The notes beneath the pieces are model-generated. The model did no database searches, had not been told where the DNA came from, and saw only the letters and a list, made by a program, of their open reading frames with translations. From Alphaproteobacteria bacterium (GTDB lineage: Bacteria; Pseudomonadota; Alphaproteobacteria; Rs-D84), in the NCBI GenBank assembly GCA_024402755.1, contig JAKSTD010000014.1, positions 1 through 7,547 of the forward strand: 7,547 nt of DNA, read 5' to 3'. A program made the translations under genes and the position numbers. Shown in pieces: positions 4,859-7,547 of the stretch (position 1 is the first letter of the stretch; each line of letters starts with the position of its first letter).

Positions 4859-5632
4859 TTATTTTTTAATTAATAATTTTTCTAATTTATTTCTTACTTT
4901 TTTCAAATCATCATATTTTTTTATACTGCCTTTTTCAGCAAAAGAAATATCACCTGTTTCTTCGGACACTACCAAAATGGTTGCCTGAGACAATTCCGAC
5001 ATCCCCAGTGCCGCCCTGTGTCGTGTTCCATATTTCCATTGCAACTGATTTTGCGACAAAGGCAATATCGCACCCGCATATACAATTCTGTTATCAGCAA
5101 TTATAACCGCCCCATCGTGCAAAGGTGTTTTATTAAAGAACAAAGTTAACAACAATTCACTTGATATAATCGCATCCAACCTGGTTCCATATCTTTCGAT
5201 TACCCCGTCATCCGTTTCTTCAAGGAAAGCAATCAATGCACCAGTATGTTTTTCTGACATATAAGAAACCGCCTTTACTATTTCATCTATGGATTTCTGT
5301 TTTGCGGAAAGATTTTTTTCACTTTGCCGAAAAGCAAAGATTACATTTTTTAATCCTTTTATGTTCCCCATTAGTGCCAAAAACTTCCTTAATTCCGGTT
5401 GGAAAATAACAATCAACCCCATTGATAAAAACAATGCAACCCAATGCAAAAATCGACCCAACAAAGTCAAATGCCACCAAGACAATATGAAACTTAATGC
5501 CCACAATGCCCCCAATCCAACAAGTCCACGAACCAACTTTTCAGACGAAGTATTTTTTATAAAATTTACATAAAAAACATATACAATTATACCAATTATA
5601 CAAATTTGAACAATACTTAACCAATCAAACAT
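4859..5632 (-). CDS. cdaA: Diadenylate cyclase CdaA (c-di-AMP synthase)
   Basis: A 257-residue membrane enzyme that joins two ATP into cyclic di-AMP, a second messenger controlling potassium and osmolyte balance and cell-wall homeostasis in the bacteria where it is studied. The ATG at 5632 is chosen because GAGGT (5643-5639) lies 6 bases upstream and the protein then begins MFDWLSIVQ; the in-frame ATG at 5653 adds seven residues. Three transmembrane helices lie at about 9-25, 36-52 and 61-78, followed by the conserved IFQPELR (76-82) and a short helix. The DAC domain covers about 100-250, with catalytic LHDGA (Asp173, Gly174, Ala175) and GTRHR (Arg204, His205, Arg206), both intact. The start is 4 bases after the stop of the AsmA-like gene, and its ribosome binding site overlaps that stop, so the two are translationally coupled. 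The usual partners cdaR and glmM are not downstream; dnaN follows after 130 bases. The enzyme call is very firm. Confidence 0.95.
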   Translation of the reverse strand: MFDWLSIVQICIIGIIVYVFYVNFIKNTSSEKLVRGLVGLGALWALSFILSWWHLTLLGRFLHWVALFLSMGLIVIFQPELRKFLALMGNIKGLKNVIFAFRQSEKNLSAKQKSIDEIVKAVSYMSEKHTGALIAFLEETDDGVIERYGTRLDAIISSELLLTLFFNKTPLHDGAVIIADNRIVYAGAILPLSQNQLQWKYGTRHRAALGMSELSQATILVVSEETGDISFAEKGSIKKYDDLKKVRNKLEKLLIKK

Positions 5633-5636
5633 TTTT

Positions 5637-7547
5637 TTACCTCTTTGTTTCAAAAAATTCTTGAACTAAATTTTTTATTGGCACATCCATCCATTCTGGG
5701 TCACCACGTTTTCTTGGTGCGCCTTTCTTTTTTGCTGTCTTATAAGGATTATCATCTGCCAACCAACTTTCTATCAAATCGCCAGCCAAAAGTCCAGCAA
5801 CCAATCCGCCCGCGATACTTAACCCCCCTGTTAACGGCGACAACAATAACCCGATACCAACAGCCGAGCCAACCTTTTCAACCACCGCGGCACCACTTAT
5901 TTTAAAATCAGGTTCTGCCAAATTCCCAGTTATTTGCATCGCATTAACCAAATTCCCAGACAAAGATAATTTTAATCCACGCACAGGAACAGATGCCAAT
6001 GACATTTGTATTGTTTCTTTGCCTAAATCTAGATTTCCCGCAAGACGCATATTTATAACATGCGTTTCAACTGCCACACCATTTTGTGTTTCTATCAACC
6101 CGTTTCGCAATTTCACATTAGCTATCGCTTTATCTATCACTATCATGTCGCGTTTGTTACCTGTAAACATATCTTCTACATTATGTCGTAACGTAGTTAA
6201 AAAATCACCGCCATACATATATTCCACCAAATCAGCATGCGCAAACCCCCGGTCCACAGAATACACTATGACCGGTCCTGTAATAGTTTGCATTATTTGT
6301 GACATATCTGCACCACGTGCTTCGACAAACAAATCTAAATTCACAGGCAAACCAGAAATAACATTATCAACATTTATTTGTTTTAAAATTTCACCAACAT
6401 AAACATGATTGCCTGTTACGGCGGCTTGAACATCATAAACACCGTCTTTATCAATACTGCCAACCAGCGCCACTTTTATATTTCCTTGACCGATACCGAC
6501 ATTTCCATCCATACGCAATTCATGATTTTTGACATGTGCTTTGATATTTGTGTCAAACAAATCCAGCGAACGATAAACAATAAAATGTTTCAAATCGATT
6601 TCTACATCAGCATTAATATCATACAAAAATTTACCCCCCAAAGGCATATCATGAAAGATATTTAGTTCACGATTTGGGCGCCGCCACTCTTTCCCGACCC
6701 CAAACCATTCTGGAAAAGATTTATATATATCAATTCTTTCTGATAAAATTTTTGCATTTATAACCGGTGTTTTTCTTGACCAATCGTATGAACCAGAAAA
6801 AGTAAAAGGAATATCCTTAATTGATACAGAAGATTTTCTAAATGTTATTTTTTTTCTATCAATTCCTCCTGCAACATTTAATTTTATTTTTGGCACTTGC
6901 ACCATATTTATGTTGAACCATTTACTAGATTTCTCTAAATTTGGTATTTCACCACGAACAACAAAATCTATGGGCATTTTACTGGTTCCTTCCAAAGCAA
7001 CATCAGCAATCAATGCTTCCCCACCTGTGGCAAAAGCGATTCTTACAGGATAAATTTTTCTTTCTGGATTATATTCAGAAAATTGTATAACAAACGGAAT
7101 GTTTCTATCATACGGTTTTACCCAACCACTGTATTCACGATTATCATGGCGCATATAATTGCTTATACCCAAACTAGCCAATTCATATTTATCACCAAAT
7201 AAATCAACATGTAATTTTTCGACATCCAAACCAAAAAAAGGAAACTGTTCCACGGGATATAAATTTATTTCTTTTTTTTCTTCCGGTGTTTTTTCCGGCT
7301 TTTTATTTTCATTAAAGACAACAGAAATTTCACCGGCTGAATTCTTTTCTATGTTCAATTCAGCATCATAAATTGCTATATTACGAATCACAGGATGTGA
7401 AGAAAACAATGAAAACAAATCAAGACGAACATTTATTTTTTTTGCAAAAAACATATCTTTGTTTTTCGCCCAACTGGCATTTGGAATTCGAACATCATTT
7501 AATTCTATCTGGGGGCGCAAAGAAAAATTCCATGCCATTTTACCATC
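5637..7547 (-). CDS. AsmA-like envelope protein, 5' end outside the window
   Basis: The reading frame is open to the window edge, at least 636 codons. The ATG at 7538 is internal, not the start. It has no ribosome binding site, the frame continues upstream (GAT GGT AAA), and the first visible residues (GKMAWNFSLRPQIELNDVRIPNA, broken up as G-K-M then A-W-N and so on) match the segment that normally follows the N-terminal membrane anchor of AsmA proteins. The body is a long beta-rich repeat-like chain (numbering from that ATG), with an AsmA C-terminal region at about 430-550 (INMRLAGNLDLG, VRGLKLSLSGNL, ITGNLAEPDFKI). A glycine-rich hydrophobic stretch follows at about 557-592, then a basic tail (KKKGAPRKRG, 603-612). 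AsmA-family proteins are anchored in the inner membrane, span the periplasm and are linked to phospholipid transport to, and assembly of, the outer membrane. It directly precedes and overlaps the ribosome binding site of cdaA. The family call is good; the exact subfamily and substrate are not determinable. Confidence 0.85.
   Translation of the reverse strand, partial: DGKMAWNFSLRPQIELNDVRIPNASWAKNKDMFFAKKINVRLDLFSLFSSHPVIRNIAIYDAELNIEKNSAGEISVVFNENKKPEKTPEEKKEINLYPVEQFPFFGLDVEKLHVDLFGDKYELASLGISNYMRHDNREYSGWVKPYDRNIPFVIQFSEYNPERKIYPVRIAFATGGEALIADVALEGTSKMPIDFVVRGEIPNLEKSSKWFNINMVQVPKIKLNVAGGIDRKKITFRKSSVSIKDIPFTFSGSYDWSRKTPVINAKILSERIDIYKSFPEWFGVGKEWRRPNRELNIFHDMPLGGKFLYDINADVEIDLKHFIVYRSLDLFDTNIKAHVKNHELRMDGNVGIGQGNIKVALVGSIDKDGVYDVQAAVTGNHVYVGEILKQINVDNVISGLPVNLDLFVEARGADMSQIMQTITGPVIVYSVDRGFAHADLVEYMYGGDFLTTLRHNVEDMFTGNKRDMIVIDKAIANVKLRNGLIETQNGVAVETHVINMRLAGNLDLGKETIQMSLASVPVRGLKLSLSGNLVNAMQITGNLAEPDFKISGAAVVEKVGSAVGIGLLLSPLTGGLSIAGGLVAGLLAGDLIESWLADDNPYKTAKKKGAPRKRGDPEWMDVPIKNLVQEFFETKR

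Noticed and set aside
6019..6402. 127-codon open frame on the + strand inside the AsmA-like gene
   Set aside because: Its translation is low-complexity and rich in Cys, Thr and Ile as expected for an antisense shadow, and no ribosome binding site or family pattern is visible.
1..7547. CRISPR arrays, insertion sequences, tRNA or rRNA genes
   Set aside because: I saw no regularly spaced direct repeats, no transposase or terminal inverted repeats, and no cloverleaf or rRNA-like stretches on either strand.

Overview
The window looks like AT-rich chromosomal DNA from a Gram-negative bacterium, most plausibly a member of the Alphaproteobacteria. The Gram-negative call rests on an AsmA-like envelope protein, a lipobox lipoprotein and a VirB2/TrbC-like pilin-type protein. 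The alphaproteobacterial call is an inference from the style of the housekeeping proteins and needs a phylogeny. All nine genes end in TAA, and most have a clear AGGAG- or GAGGT-type ribosome binding site 6 to 9 bases before the start codon.

Left third (1-1303), accessory in character: a + strand gene for a small ribbon-helix-helix (CopG-type) antitoxin-like protein starts at 33, and its likely toxin partner would lie off the left edge. It converges on a minus-strand pair across a symmetric terminator (279-309). The pair is a 118-residue exported two-helix protein resembling VirB2/TrbC pilins (324-680) and a 123-residue lipoprotein with a C-terminal cysteine cluster (783-1154). They are separated by a terminator and so probably transcribed separately. 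A dyad-symmetric stretch (1208-1232) lies in the divergent promoter region between the lipoprotein and the aldolase gene.

Middle (1304-2382): a class II fructose-bisphosphate aldolase gene (fba) sits on the + strand behind an extended -10 promoter. It converges with efp across a 137-base intergenic stretch holding two different hairpins. Each seems to serve as a terminator mainly for the gene further away from it.

Right two thirds (2383-7547), all minus strand and all core functions, in transcription order: an AsmA-like gene whose 5' end is outside the window, cdaA (diadenylate cyclase, c-di-AMP synthesis) directly coupled to it, dnaN (beta clamp) with its own promoter, ppa (inorganic pyrophosphatase) behind a strong terminator, and efp (elongation factor P). 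The catalytic or signature residues of cdaA, ppa, efp and fba are all present, so these enzymes should be active. The points most worth a second look are the c-di-AMP cyclase paired with an AsmA-like protein instead of CdaR/GlmM, the orphan pilin-like and lipoprotein genes, and the structured intergenic regions. I did not find clear evidence of a wholly new multi-gene system.
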